From: Bifidobacterium sp. ESL0732
Lineage (GTDB): Bacteria; Actinomycetota; Actinomycetes; Actinomycetales; Bifidobacteriaceae
Length of the DNA: 64,000 nucleotides
Direction: 5' to 3'
Assembly: GCF_029395535.1 (NCBI RefSeq)
Contig: NZ_CP113920.1
Span: 2,108,001 to 2,172,000 of the forward strand
Under the pieces are notes generated by a model that saw nothing but the letters and a program-made list of their open reading frames with translations, did no database searches and was not told the DNA's origin. Shown here one piece after another: positions 17,969 through 27,214 of the stretch (the first letter of the stretch is position 1; each line of letters opens with the position of its first letter). The translations under genes and the position numbers were made by a program.

Positions 17969-18520
17969 CTACTGCCAGCCCTTGGGAGTGTGGGCTATCG
18001 ACCACTCGCCGAGCTTTTGGGCGAAAGTCTTGCGCTCGGGGGCGGAAGGCGAAGACGCGGCGGCAGACGCAGAGCCAGCCGACTTGCCTTTCTCTGCAGA
18101 ATGGTCGTCAAGCAGCCACTTTCGGATGACGAAGTTCCAAATGGCCACCACGACGGTAGCCACAATCTTGCCGATATTGGTGCGTAGGATGTACATCCCG
18201 TGCTGCACGATAGCGGCATTGGCAACCATTCCCAAGGTACTCATCCAGATAATCAAGTCATTGATGCCAAGCCCGACCACTGCTGCCGCCAGGAAAATCG
18301 AGCCTTCCATCCAGCGGGCCATATCGGCGCGGCGCTTGAACACATATTTCATACTCGCCCAGTAATTGAACGCCAACGAAACCAGGAACGAAATCGTACT
18401 CGCCACGACGTTGTTCATATGGAAGGCGGCCACCAGAAGATTCAGCACGCCGAAATCGATGACGGCCGCGATGACACCAACAATACCGAATTTCACGAGT
18501 TGTTCAATAAGCTTTTTCAC
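17969..18520 (-). CDS. GtrA-family membrane protein
   Basis: Protein of 183 residues with four transmembrane helices. The start MKKLIEQLVKFGIVGVIAAVIDF and the middle ALNYWASMKYVF-like segment fit the GtrA/DPMS group. These proteins help present polyprenyl-phosphate sugars on the outer membrane face for side-chain glycosylation of wall polymers. The C-terminal tail is Ser/Ala-rich. It sits about 10 kb from the matching lipid-phosphate glycosyltransferase at 28426 and could work with it; that pairing is inference. The 3' end is shared with the terminator at 17884-17942. Confidence 0.85.
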   Translation of the reverse strand: MKKLIEQLVKFGIVGVIAAVIDFGVLNLLVAAFHMNNVVASTISFLVSLAFNYWASMKYVFKRRADMARWMEGSIFLAAAVVGLGINDLIIWMSTLGMVANAAIVQHGMYILRTNIGKIVATVVVAIWNFVIRKWLLDDHSAEKGKSAGSASAAASSPSAPERKTFAQKLGEWSIAHTPKGWQ

Positions 18521-18749
18521 AAGAGTCTATTTAACTACTCACGCCTGCCAAGCGTCTGCAAGAATGCATAATTGCCACTGATTCCTCGCATAGAAGGCTC
18601 AGAATGAGATGGGATCAAATCAAAAATGTCAGCGAGAACAGAATGGCTTTATTTTGATGGTCTCGTTAACTATCTCAGTGTCTTACGATACCGAAATTTT
18701 CGTAATATCTTTCAGTACTTATGAATAATTTCAACTTGATACGTAATGA

Positions 18750-19964
18750 CTACGCTTCGAAACGTACGCCGGCACCCGGCCTATGAACCGCAATCTCACA
18801 GCTCGGCAGACGGTTGCGCAGCTCGTCAGCAACACGTTCGGCATCGCGTCCGTCAGTGAGCACTTTGACATTCGGGCCGGCATCCATCGTCGACCAAGCT
18901 CCCAAGCCGGTCTCGCGGATGGCTGCCACGGCATTCAGCGCCGCAATCGTCTGCGGCAACCAATAGAACACAGCCGGACGCGAGGCCATCATCGCCGCAT
19001 GCATGCCGAGCGCGTTGGCCTCGGTAATCTCACCCAAACGCTCGACATCACCCTCACGAATCGCAGCGAGCGCATCATCCAGATCCTGCCCGCAGGAGTC
19101 AATCCATGCTTGGTAAAGCGGCGAAGTAGCGATAGTGCGACGCATGGCTTCACGGCTGGAAATCGGCTTCTTTTTGCCGGAAATCAGCACAACGATAATG
19201 GCAAGATTCATATTGCCGGAATCCACCGGCTCTGCATATGAGCTTTCATCGTCGTGGCCTGCGTTCCATTTCACCAGTCCGCCGAAAATAGAACGGCAGG
19301 CCGAGCCCGAGCCGCGACGTGCCAAACGGGACAGGTCACGCGGGCTCAGATCAAGTCCGGCAGCCTTGGAAGCCGAAGCTGCGAGCGCCGCAAACGCCGA
19401 CGCGGAGCTCGCCAGACCGGCTCCGAAAGGTACGGTGTTGGCAGAAATAACGCGCGCCGGCAGACTAATACCCGCCTTAGCGCGCACAATATCAAGGAAT
19501 TTCGAGACACGGGCCAACGCTGGGCCCTGCTGCCTCTTGCCGTCGATGGTCAGGGAATCCTGAATCGGCAACCCAGCCGATTTGCCCAAACCAGATTCCA
19601 AAGCCACCGCCATACCTGCTGTCGAGCTTGAAAATGGAGGCAGAGACTGATCCGAATTTGGCTTAGAAGTCGTAAAAGCGGCACTTGATGAGATGGGAAA
19701 TGACGTATTCGCTAAAAGTGACGCCGTGTCCGTCTCCCCGAATTCAACCGTGGTGCGTGTGGAAAGACCGTCAAGGGTCAGCGAAAGGCTCGAAGCGCGG
19801 GGAATAATCAGGTTTTCGTCGGCTTTGCCCCAATATTTGATCAGAGCGATATTGGCGTTGGCGACGGCCGTGGCCTTCTTCGCCCCAGTCTGCTTCATCG
19901 TTTTGCTATGCGAAACAGAACGCGTCTGCTCCTGCAGCTCCCGCGTTTCCGTTCTATCTGACAC
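18750..19964 (-). CDS. mvaD: Diphosphomevalonate decarboxylase
   Basis: Cytosolic GHMP-family enzyme making isopentenyl diphosphate from diphosphomevalonate, the last step of the lower mevalonate pathway. The N-terminal ANANIALIKYWGK, the ATP loop PFGAGLASSASAFAAL and the C-terminal STMDAGPNVKVL are diagnostic. The protein is longer than the usual 320-340 residues: there is a Ser/Thr-rich insertion (TSFPISSSAAF and beyond) after residue 60 and an N-terminal extension. GTG at 19964 is chosen for its GAAGG site. TTG at 20018 or ATG at 19898 are alternatives, the last giving a family-like start. It follows the mevalonate kinase gene on the same strand. Confidence 0.93.
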   Translation of the reverse strand: MSDRTETRELQEQTRSVSHSKTMKQTGAKKATAVANANIALIKYWGKADENLIIPRASSLSLTLDGLSTRTTVEFGETDTASLLANTSFPISSSAAFTTSKPNSDQSLPPFSSSTAGMAVALESGLGKSAGLPIQDSLTIDGKRQQGPALARVSKFLDIVRAKAGISLPARVISANTVPFGAGLASSASAFAALAASASKAAGLDLSPRDLSRLARRGSGSACRSIFGGLVKWNAGHDDESSYAEPVDSGNMNLAIIVVLISGKKKPISSREAMRRTIATSPLYQAWIDSCGQDLDDALAAIREGDVERLGEITEANALGMHAAMMASRPAVFYWLPQTIAALNAVAAIRETGLGAWSTMDAGPNVKVLTDGRDAERVADELRNRLPSCEIAVHRPGAGVRFEA

Positions 19965-20166
19965 ACTGACCTTCACAACCCACGAGTCTATTCCGCTTGC
20001 GCGGCCGGGACTATGCAAATACGAGACTATCTACCAAACCCGCAGAATTCAGGATTTTCTGATGACTCGTTATCGTTAAAAATCGATATTGCCAAATTCG
20101 CAATAATCCACTATCTCGCGCAAGTTTTTACTAGGTATTTTTTACCAAAGATTTTACTGCACACCT

Positions 20167-21315
20167 TTACTGCGCAGCTATGAAAGACTTACTGCCGTAA
20201 CGACTCACGACTTCATTGCCGTCAACGGACTTCTCGTTTGCGCCTTGCCCGGACAAAGCCGAGTCTTGTGCAGCCAACGACTCGGAAGGCTCAAACAACG
20301 GGTGAATCCAGACCTCGCGAGCGCCCTCGTGCAGCAACGCGCGCTTGACGTCTTTGGCAGTTTGTGCATCGGCAGCCAACGCAATCAGGCAGCCGCCCAG
20401 GCCGCCACCGGTCATTTTCGCACCGATAGCCCCGGCCGCGCGCGCTGCCGCGACCAAATGATTGACCAAAGGATGGCTGATGTTGAGCTCGTTGAGCAAT
20501 CCGTGCGCACGGTTCATGCGCTCGCCGAGCATACGCACCGTGCCCAGCTCGAGATCGGTTTCGGAAGCGCGGGCCAGCTCGCCCAGCTCGTCCATGATGG
20601 ACTTAAAGCGCGCGTGATCCTGCTCGTCCTCTTTGTGGACGTTACCAACGGCCTCGCGCGTGCTGCCGGCGATGCCGGAATCCGCGATGATCAGATAGGC
20701 CGGCATATCGACGCGCATTTTCTCGATATCGCCGGATTCGAACGCCACCAAATCACGTGAGCACGTCGTTGCCGCGTCAAGGCCGGACGGGTTGCCGTGC
20801 GTGATCACTTCGGCTTCGTTGGTGAGTTTCAGAATTTGCTGTTCGCTCGTCTTAACATCGCAGGCGTCGAGAATCGCGCGAATCACAGCACCTGCGCTGG
20901 CGGCCGACGAACCCATGCCACGGCCTGCAGGAAATGAGCTATCGGTAACCACATCGAAGGCCAGGCCCGGGTAACCGGCGAATTCCGTGGCTACCTTCAC
21001 CGCACGTTCCAGCCCGCCGAAGCGGCTTCCGGCATCGGAAAGCGAGCCTTGATAATTCAAGGCCTTAAGGGTGCCAAGAGATGCCTGAGAAGAATCTTCG
21101 GAATGAAGGAAATCACTGATCACGGTACGCGATGCACGCACCGGCGCAACCGGCGTAACCCAAGCTCGCATTTTCAACGAAAGCAGAGGCGCGGCGACCG
21201 CAGGATACCCGTAAACCACGGAATGTTCGCCCATGAGAATGACCTTCGCCCAGGTCTCGCCGTATCCCATGTGCACCATCTTGAGCCATCGCCTTTCGTA
21301 CGTCTCAACGGCCAT
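20167..21315 (-). CDS. mvk: Mevalonate kinase
   Basis: Cytosolic GHMP kinase phosphorylating mevalonate. Near the N-terminus is AKVILMGEHSVVYGYPA, the ATP loop is PAGRGMGSSAASAGAV, and the C-terminal motif is KMTGGGLGGCLIAL. ATG at 21315 is chosen because GAGG lies 5 nt upstream; longer and shorter starts exist. It is upstream of mvaD on the same strand with a gap of about 200 bp. In many Gram-positives a phosphomevalonate kinase joins this pair, but none is seen here, so it must lie elsewhere. Confidence 0.93.
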   Translation of the reverse strand: MAVETYERRWLKMVHMGYGETWAKVILMGEHSVVYGYPAVAAPLLSLKMRAWVTPVAPVRASRTVISDFLHSEDSSQASLGTLKALNYQGSLSDAGSRFGGLERAVKVATEFAGYPGLAFDVVTDSSFPAGRGMGSSAASAGAVIRAILDACDVKTSEQQILKLTNEAEVITHGNPSGLDAATTCSRDLVAFESGDIEKMRVDMPAYLIIADSGIAGSTREAVGNVHKEDEQDHARFKSIMDELGELARASETDLELGTVRMLGERMNRAHGLLNELNISHPLVNHLVAAARAAGAIGAKMTGGGLGGCLIALAADAQTAKDVKRALLHEGAREVWIHPLFEPSESLAAQDSALSGQGANEKSVDGNEVVSRYGSKSFIAAQ

Positions 21316-21592
21316 CAATACCTCAACAGATTTCAGCAACGCTAAATCGCAATATCAAGCCCAAAGCGGACTTGGTATCATGCGAACAAACGCAATACAA
21401 TATGTTATTTGCCAATCGTTTATTGCAATTCGTTACCGTCATCTATATCAGCATTGATTGCCTACCGATTCTCGAGTCTAGAAATCGATTTGTGAACTGT
21501 GCGCAAACAAACGTGAAGGTAATGAGAAGACCATAAAAATAATATGGAGATATATTACTTATACGAAGCCATAGTGACTTCATTATTAAAAG

Positions 21593-23890
21593 CTAGCCAT
21601 CAACATCACCTTTAACGTCTTCAGCAAAATCGATATCAACGTCACCAGCCTGATATATATCAATCATTCTCTTCATATCAAGTTCTGTAAAGTCCCAACC
21701 GCTTGCTTGACAACGTTGTTTAAATTGATCGATATAATTTTTTCCCCTCATCTCACGGAGCGTAACTACTACACTGAAATGAAGACCTTTCCCTTTTTGT
21801 ACGTCACTTCGTTCAATCTTACGGATTTTGAAACCCCAAAATCGTTGTCCAAAGGTACTTCTGGGAACAAATATACTTTTGGGAACATCTGATAAATGTT
21901 TGACGTTATCCCACTTCCGATTTAACTTTCGAGCATCACCCTCATATGTGAAGGCTTCCTCTGAGTCTTGTTCATTTTTCTCAAGTGAACGTACACCCTT
22001 GCCATCCATTCGCCCAAAATAGAAATCTAGCTCGGTATCCGTATAATCAACCCCTTGCGAACGCTTACATTCAGGGAAATAGCACAAAGTTGCCCGGGCA
22101 GTGTATTGATACTTATTTTTGTTCGTGGGAACTGGAATCCGATAATTATACGTTTCGTAATCATCTACGCTACCGCGAAGCAAGAAACGGATTTCATCAT
22201 CAGGCGTCCTTAGGATGTCCTCAATCCGCCTCGGTACAATACCATAGCCAATTTTCTTACCATCCTTGCCACTTGACTGCCACCCTGCAGCTGCGTCAAT
22301 GAGCAGAGCTTTTGCCGTCTCTCTAGTCAATCCCATTATTCCAATCAAATATGCTAGTTTACGAGCAATCCACGGAGCAGCAAACGAAGTACCACCTTCC
22401 GGCGTAATCCCATTAGGACCGTAAACCCACATCGGCTCCTCATCGTCTCCGCCAAAATAAGCGATATCGGGTTTCCTAAAGAATGAGAGTACAGGCCCTA
22501 CACGGGTATAGGACGCTGGCTGGCCAAGCTTAGTAACCGCATTGACAACGACTGAATTAATTGAATCCGCGGGAGAACCTATACGCTTCACCATCTCTTT
22601 TTCGTCGCGTTTTTTGTTCGTCCCAGCAACAACAAATAACACATCGTATTTGTGCTGTAATTCATCAAGCAACGAAGCAACGGAAGAGATGGCGTTCGAA
22701 AAAACAGGATCTTCTGAACCCAAACTAAGATTCCATACTTTAATATTCTGGTTGTTTTCAACAATCGACTGAATCTTCCGATACATAGTGAAAATACTGT
22801 TCTTGCCGTCTACCGCCACAGCAAAATGACACACGCGGAACCTTCCACAACCATCATCCAATTCAGGGTTCAGAGATGGCCCATCCACAATAAGAGACGT
22901 CACCTCAGTACCGTGGGCAAAGTCTTTAATCGACTCGTGGTCTGCGCGAATCTCTGGATCTACCTCATCGTGATAGTCCACCCAGTCCGAGAAGTAGACA
23001 CTAGAATCAAAGCCAAAATCGATAACACCAATGATTGGCTCACTGCCGGGATTGGGAATGCGTCGAGTATCCCTACTCCCCTCTCCATGAGGCTCATAAA
23101 TAAGTTGCGACATATCCGGCATCTTCATCGCAACTAAATACGGCGCTTCACTCATAAGCCGATGATATTGATCAACATTCAACCGTACGGTAATTCGATC
23201 AATCATTTCAGCCTTTAAGACATCAATACCCAACTGCTTTAAAAGGTCACGAACGTCTTGCTTTATATCGTAAAAAGTTATCAGCCTAGAATTTTTGTTT
23301 TCTTTCTCTTCTGAGTATTGATCATCACCCTCATACTCTCCTTGAGGCACGGAAAAACAACGGACATAATGCACATCACGTATAATTTGCGCAAATACTG
23401 TTTTCCCAAGATTAAATTTACGCCCAAGTGGAAAGGCATTCTTGGGATTAACGACTTGCTTTAGACCATCGCCATCAATTGAACCACCCATACCATCTAG
23501 AATTTGTGCACATTGCAATAGCTCATTGCTGGTTTTCTGCAGAGTTGCACGTGAAACATAATGAGTAATTACATGTTTGGGGTACTGCGTATTCGCATCT
23601 TCAAACCTGGCACCAACAATAGTGTTGCTGGCATCAGTTCCATTCTCTGCCAGAAGTCTACGAATTCGATTGCTTTTCGCAATTACAGTATTGTAATGAA
23701 CTTCGATCAAGGCATTGATCGCTACCCGCTTCTCATTTTTCCAGAAATCAATAACCTTAATTAGATTATTTCGAAGTGTAGCCACTTCCTGCTTCGTAAC
23801 TTTGGATCCTGCAGGTAGCGTCACAGATCCCCTGTTTTTAGGAGCCTGTTTCGACTGAAGCTCACCTTTGAGCTGTAGCACATTATTCAT
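21593..23890 (-). CDS. Subtilisin-like serine protease, IetS-like
   Basis: Protein of 765 residues without a signal peptide, so probably cytosolic. Residues 1-285 are a helical, poorly known region. The S8 domain carries Asp291 (VIDFGFD), His326 (AHGTEV), the oxyanion Asn near 425 and Ser502 (GGTSFAAP), a complete catalytic set. About 250 further residues are beta-rich and unassigned. The gene overlaps the upstream AAA+ ATPase by 8 bp, so translation is coupled. An AAA+ ATPase with a cytosolic S8 protease is the arrangement of IetAS, described as a plasmid incompatibility and anti-phage pair. Base composition is more AT-rich than the flanking core genes, suggesting transfer. Confidence 0.88.
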   Translation of the reverse strand: MNNVLQLKGELQSKQAPKNRGSVTLPAGSKVTKQEVATLRNNLIKVIDFWKNEKRVAINALIEVHYNTVIAKSNRIRRLLAENGTDASNTIVGARFEDANTQYPKHVITHYVSRATLQKTSNELLQCAQILDGMGGSIDGDGLKQVVNPKNAFPLGRKFNLGKTVFAQIIRDVHYVRCFSVPQGEYEGDDQYSEEKENKNSRLITFYDIKQDVRDLLKQLGIDVLKAEMIDRITVRLNVDQYHRLMSEAPYLVAMKMPDMSQLIYEPHGEGSRDTRRIPNPGSEPIIGVIDFGFDSSVYFSDWVDYHDEVDPEIRADHESIKDFAHGTEVTSLIVDGPSLNPELDDGCGRFRVCHFAVAVDGKNSIFTMYRKIQSIVENNQNIKVWNLSLGSEDPVFSNAISSVASLLDELQHKYDVLFVVAGTNKKRDEKEMVKRIGSPADSINSVVVNAVTKLGQPASYTRVGPVLSFFRKPDIAYFGGDDEEPMWVYGPNGITPEGGTSFAAPWIARKLAYLIGIMGLTRETAKALLIDAAAGWQSSGKDGKKIGYGIVPRRIEDILRTPDDEIRFLLRGSVDDYETYNYRIPVPTNKNKYQYTARATLCYFPECKRSQGVDYTDTELDFYFGRMDGKGVRSLEKNEQDSEEAFTYEGDARKLNRKWDNVKHLSDVPKSIFVPRSTFGQRFWGFKIRKIERSDVQKGKGLHFSVVVTLREMRGKNYIDQFKQRCQASGWDFTELDMKRMIDIYQAGDVDIDFAEDVKGDVDG

Positions 23891-24944
23891 GAGACTTTCC
23901 TTTCAGTTCGCGAGAGGCTGTGCTCTTCGAAACACCACTAAGAATCTCAATCTCCCTTAGAGTGAAGCCTTGAGCGTCAAGCAACGATATGTCCTTGATT
24001 TTACGTTCACCATCCGGTATCGCAGCAACATAGAGCCTTCGAAGGTAATCGCTCCCATCTCCTGGCGAGCTAAAGGCAATCGAGGAGCGAATCATGTTTT
24101 TGAGCTCTCCAGGATACGGAATTTTCTCCATAAGTCCGATAACCTTATTGAATAAACGCATATCCCTATTCACGAACGAAAATTGCTCCGCATATCCATT
24201 CATCAACGAACTTGCTACTTCAGCCAAATCTTTCTGAGAATATTTCCCAAAATTAACCATGGCATCAAAACGACGCACCAGCGCTTTGTCAAAACGATCA
24301 AAAAGATTCGTCGTCGCGAATAAGACCAGTCTACCGTCAGATAATGAATCCAAACCTTTCAATAAAGCTGAGGTCGCTCGCCCCATTTCCCGTACGTCAT
24401 GCGAATCAATGCGATCCATTGCAAGCGCATCGATCTCGTCAAATAACACCACAACCTGTTCGGGATGAGTAAAACTGTTCATTTCAGCAAACAGATTCGC
24501 GATATTCTTAGAAGTTTGCCCTAACTTACTGTCAATCAGCACACTGAAATCGACTGTATATAGTTCACGCCGCAATATCGCGGAAAGCTGCTTGACGCTT
24601 TCCGTCTTACCCGTACCAGCGGGACCGTAGAAAAGAAATCTGTTAACACCAGCATTATGGCCAATAGCATTGAGCACACCCTGAAGGTCTTTCATGATTT
24701 GTTCTGGCAAAGGTAAAGAAGGCTGAGAGACAAGTTCCTTATGCAAAAATTCAGAATGGACAGCTTGCGATGATTGTGGGACAAAAGTGTTGTTATCAGA
24801 GAGCAAAGCAAGCACATATTCAGCTAATTCCGTGTCGCCGGAACGATCAAAATCTTTTGCGATACCGTATGCCTCATTACGGAACGCAGCATCATTGTGC
24901 TCGGTATAGTACCGTATAAGATTCAATACATCGCGCTTTTTCAT
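23883..24944 (-). CDS. AAA+ ATPase with C-terminal helix-turn-helix, IetA-like
   Basis: Protein of 353 residues. Walker A GPAGTGKT is at 107-114, Walker B VLFDEID at about 166-172, sensor-1 Asn at 213 (FATTN) and arginine fingers RR at 224-225. About 90 N-terminal helical residues may sense the trigger. The last 30 residues (GFTLREIEILSGVSKSTASR) read as a helix-turn-helix, which is unusual for this ATPase group and could let it bind its own promoter or target DNA. It is the first gene of the pair and would unfold or present substrates to the protease, or hold it inactive; the mode is inference. Confidence 0.88.
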   Translation of the reverse strand: MKKRDVLNLIRYYTEHNDAAFRNEAYGIAKDFDRSGDTELAEYVLALLSDNNTFVPQSSQAVHSEFLHKELVSQPSLPLPEQIMKDLQGVLNAIGHNAGVNRFLFYGPAGTGKTESVKQLSAILRRELYTVDFSVLIDSKLGQTSKNIANLFAEMNSFTHPEQVVVLFDEIDALAMDRIDSHDVREMGRATSALLKGLDSLSDGRLVLFATTNLFDRFDKALVRRFDAMVNFGKYSQKDLAEVASSLMNGYAEQFSFVNRDMRLFNKVIGLMEKIPYPGELKNMIRSSIAFSSPGDGSDYLRRLYVAAIPDGERKIKDISLLDAQGFTLREIEILSGVSKSTASRELKGKSHE

Positions 24945-25085
24945 AACACCGTCCTTTTATCTTTCAACAAAAAAACATTATCAACAATATATGACTAATT
25001 TTAAAAAAAAATTTTCATTTATAGGATAATTGTCCCAATAGTTGTATGCTGGAAACAGCTTTCTTATGACCAAAGGAGTCTTCTC

Positions 25086-25991
25086 ATGGAATCTCTACAG
25101 ACGATCTGGAATTTTATCAAATCCCTACCTAAGCCCGTGAACTTCATACTTTTGGTGCTGTTCATCCTAATTTATTTAGCACGGAGAATTATTCCTCAGA
25201 TTACAGATTTCCTCAAATCATCAGGAATCAATCTTTCCTTGCCAAATAGCACAAAAGGACTGAACGAAAGAATCAAGATGCTTGATGAGCTCAACACGAC
25301 TTTGACTCTGCCCGGTGACGCTGAAGTACTGTCCAGACGCAAACGTCCATTACAAGAAAAACTAGAAAAACAGCAACTACGAAAACAATTCAGCGAATAC
25401 GTAAAAGACCGTTTGTATTCGAAAGATCCAGCAATCGAAAAATTGTTCAAACCGCAAAAGCTATACGCCTTTTGCATTTACGCACTCTTCTGTGGAACCG
25501 CCACGCTGCTTGTCTCCTCACTAATCTTCTTTCTTGTCCCTTGCCACCCGAAAACAAAGAATTGGGTACCTTTCGCAATTTTTTTTGCTGGCATGGGCAT
25601 ATTCCTCATCGGAATAATGGCATGCATATGCATTCAGAAATTGTGGGTTCGCAATCAAATTAGCTTTACTTTCGAATATTACTTTTCACCTATCATCGAT
25701 ACAGTAGGAGCCTTTGCAATCAAATCTGAAGATTCTGCATTTGACCACATGCGAGCAATCCGAAAAACGCACAACCCAAAACACCCTAGAATAGCGACAT
25801 GGTCAGGGGCCCTAGCAGGCACGGGCACTGCCGGATTTATTGCATCGGCTTATCTCTTGCGCCTATTCCCTAACAACTTACCGTTAACCCTTGTGAATTT
25901 TATTTCAACTCTGATGTGGTGCTATGGAGCCGTCTACTTAAGCATTAGCTGTATTCGTTGCTTGAGCCGAACAGCTAATACAGCATATTAA
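25086..25991 (+). CDS. Membrane protein divergent from the protease-ATPase pair, unknown
   Basis: Protein of 301 residues. One N-terminal transmembrane helix (about 18-32) is followed by a charged, coiled-coil-like cytosolic segment (about 55-120, KRPLQEKLEKQQLRKQF). Two helices (about 128-151 and 161-184) and two more near 241-262 and 268-291 follow. I do not recognise the family. ATG at 25086 follows AAAGGAG. It is divergent from the ATPase gene across 140 bp of very AT-rich DNA and shares its base composition, so the three genes probably arrived together. It might be a membrane effector or a passenger; the sequence does not decide. Confidence 0.75.
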   Translation: MESLQTIWNFIKSLPKPVNFILLVLFILIYLARRIIPQITDFLKSSGINLSLPNSTKGLNERIKMLDELNTTLTLPGDAEVLSRRKRPLQEKLEKQQLRKQFSEYVKDRLYSKDPAIEKLFKPQKLYAFCIYALFCGTATLLVSSLIFFLVPCHPKTKNWVPFAIFFAGMGIFLIGIMACICIQKLWVRNQISFTFEYYFSPIIDTVGAFAIKSEDSAFDHMRAIRKTHNPKHPRIATWSGALAGTGTAGFIASAYLLRLFPNNLPLTLVNFISTLMWCYGAVYLSISCIRCLSRTANTAY

Positions 25992-26085
25992 CAAAAGCAT
26001 GCCAAATCCTGAAAATGGTAAAACTGTGTTCAAGTTTTTCACCACACCCCATCGGGATTCGTTACCAGTATCTACACTTGAGAGC

Positions 26086-27192
26086 ATGACCAATACCGCA
26101 GAACCGCTCGTTTCCATCATTGTGCCTGTATACAACGCGGCCGATTACCTGCATTATTGCGTGGATTCGATTTTGGGGCAGAGCCACCGGAACCTTGAAA
26201 TCATCCTCATCGACGACGGCTCTACGGACGGATCGAGCGAGCTCTGCGACGAATATGCGGGCGCGGACCAACGGGTCAAAGTGATTCACCAAGCCAACGG
26301 CGGTATCGGCAAGGCGCAGAATGCCGGGCTTGACGCGGCGAACGGCGAGTACATCGCATTTTCGGACAACGACGATATCCTCGACCGACGCAACATCGAG
26401 CTGCTGCTGCATGCGCTCGTCTCCACTGGAGCTGACATGAGCAAGGCGCGTTGGCATCAATTCGGAGTTTCGCAGCTTGACGAGGTCGCCGCCGAAGCCA
26501 AAAAAGGTGCTTCCGTCCCCGGCAAGATTACGGTTTTCTCGCATCCACTTCACGCTTATCAGACAGTATTCTGCAAATCGCTGCGACTTCTCGGCACGGC
26601 ACTGGGCCGCGCCACCGAAACGAAATACTTCAACGAGGCCAATTGGTGCCGCCTCTACCGCCGCGAGCTTTGGGACGGCATCCGCTTCCCCGAGGGCGTC
26701 TACGCGCAGGACACCGCCACCGCCTGTAAGCTCTATGCGCGGATGGACAAAGTGGCCGACATCGATGTCAACCTCTACAACTGGCTGCAACGCCCGGATT
26801 CGGTGACCCACAACATGCGTAGCGCCTCGTTCTACCACGACCACGTCGCCGCGTCGCTCAAGAACATGGACATCTGCCGCGAAGCGCACGTGCTCCCGGC
26901 ACGTAGCTATTACACGCTGGTAAGTAATAACAAATATGAGCAACAAGCTGCCAAACTGGAATCGACGGAAAATGACACCACTAATGCGAACGGAGCCAGC
27001 AATAAATCCGCAGTCTCATCTTCAGAAAAGAAAATCTCACAGACATTGCATATCGCCCAAAGCGACAACGAACAAACCACAAAAGTTCTGCAGCAGCTCA
27101 GTCCGTTACAGCGCTTCGAATGCGCAACACTCCGCACCATTCGCCTGGCCGAAAAGTTCGTCTACGACCGCGAAATCAAGAACATGAGGTGA
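26086..27192 (+). CDS. Family 2 glycosyltransferase
   Basis: Cytosolic or membrane-associated GT-A enzyme of 368 residues. The N-terminal VSIIVPVYNAADYLHYCVDS and LIDDGSTDGS bind the nucleotide sugar, and FSDNDDILDRR holds the metal-binding acidic motif. The C-terminal 60 residues are a Ser/Asn/Glu-rich tail and a final helix. ATG at 26086 puts the GT fold at the N-terminus; ATG at 25999 would add 29 residues without a binding site. It opens the polysaccharide locus after the AT-rich insert. The acceptor and sugar cannot be read off. Confidence 0.88.
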   Translation: MTNTAEPLVSIIVPVYNAADYLHYCVDSILGQSHRNLEIILIDDGSTDGSSELCDEYAGADQRVKVIHQANGGIGKAQNAGLDAANGEYIAFSDNDDILDRRNIELLLHALVSTGADMSKARWHQFGVSQLDEVAAEAKKGASVPGKITVFSHPLHAYQTVFCKSLRLLGTALGRATETKYFNEANWCRLYRRELWDGIRFPEGVYAQDTATACKLYARMDKVADIDVNLYNWLQRPDSVTHNMRSASFYHDHVAASLKNMDICREAHVLPARSYYTLVSNNKYEQQAAKLESTENDTTNANGASNKSAVSSSEKKISQTLHIAQSDNEQTTKVLQQLSPLQRFECATLRTIRLAEKFVYDREIKNMR

Positions 27193-27214
27193 GAAAACTA
27201 AGCCGGTCCTTCTT

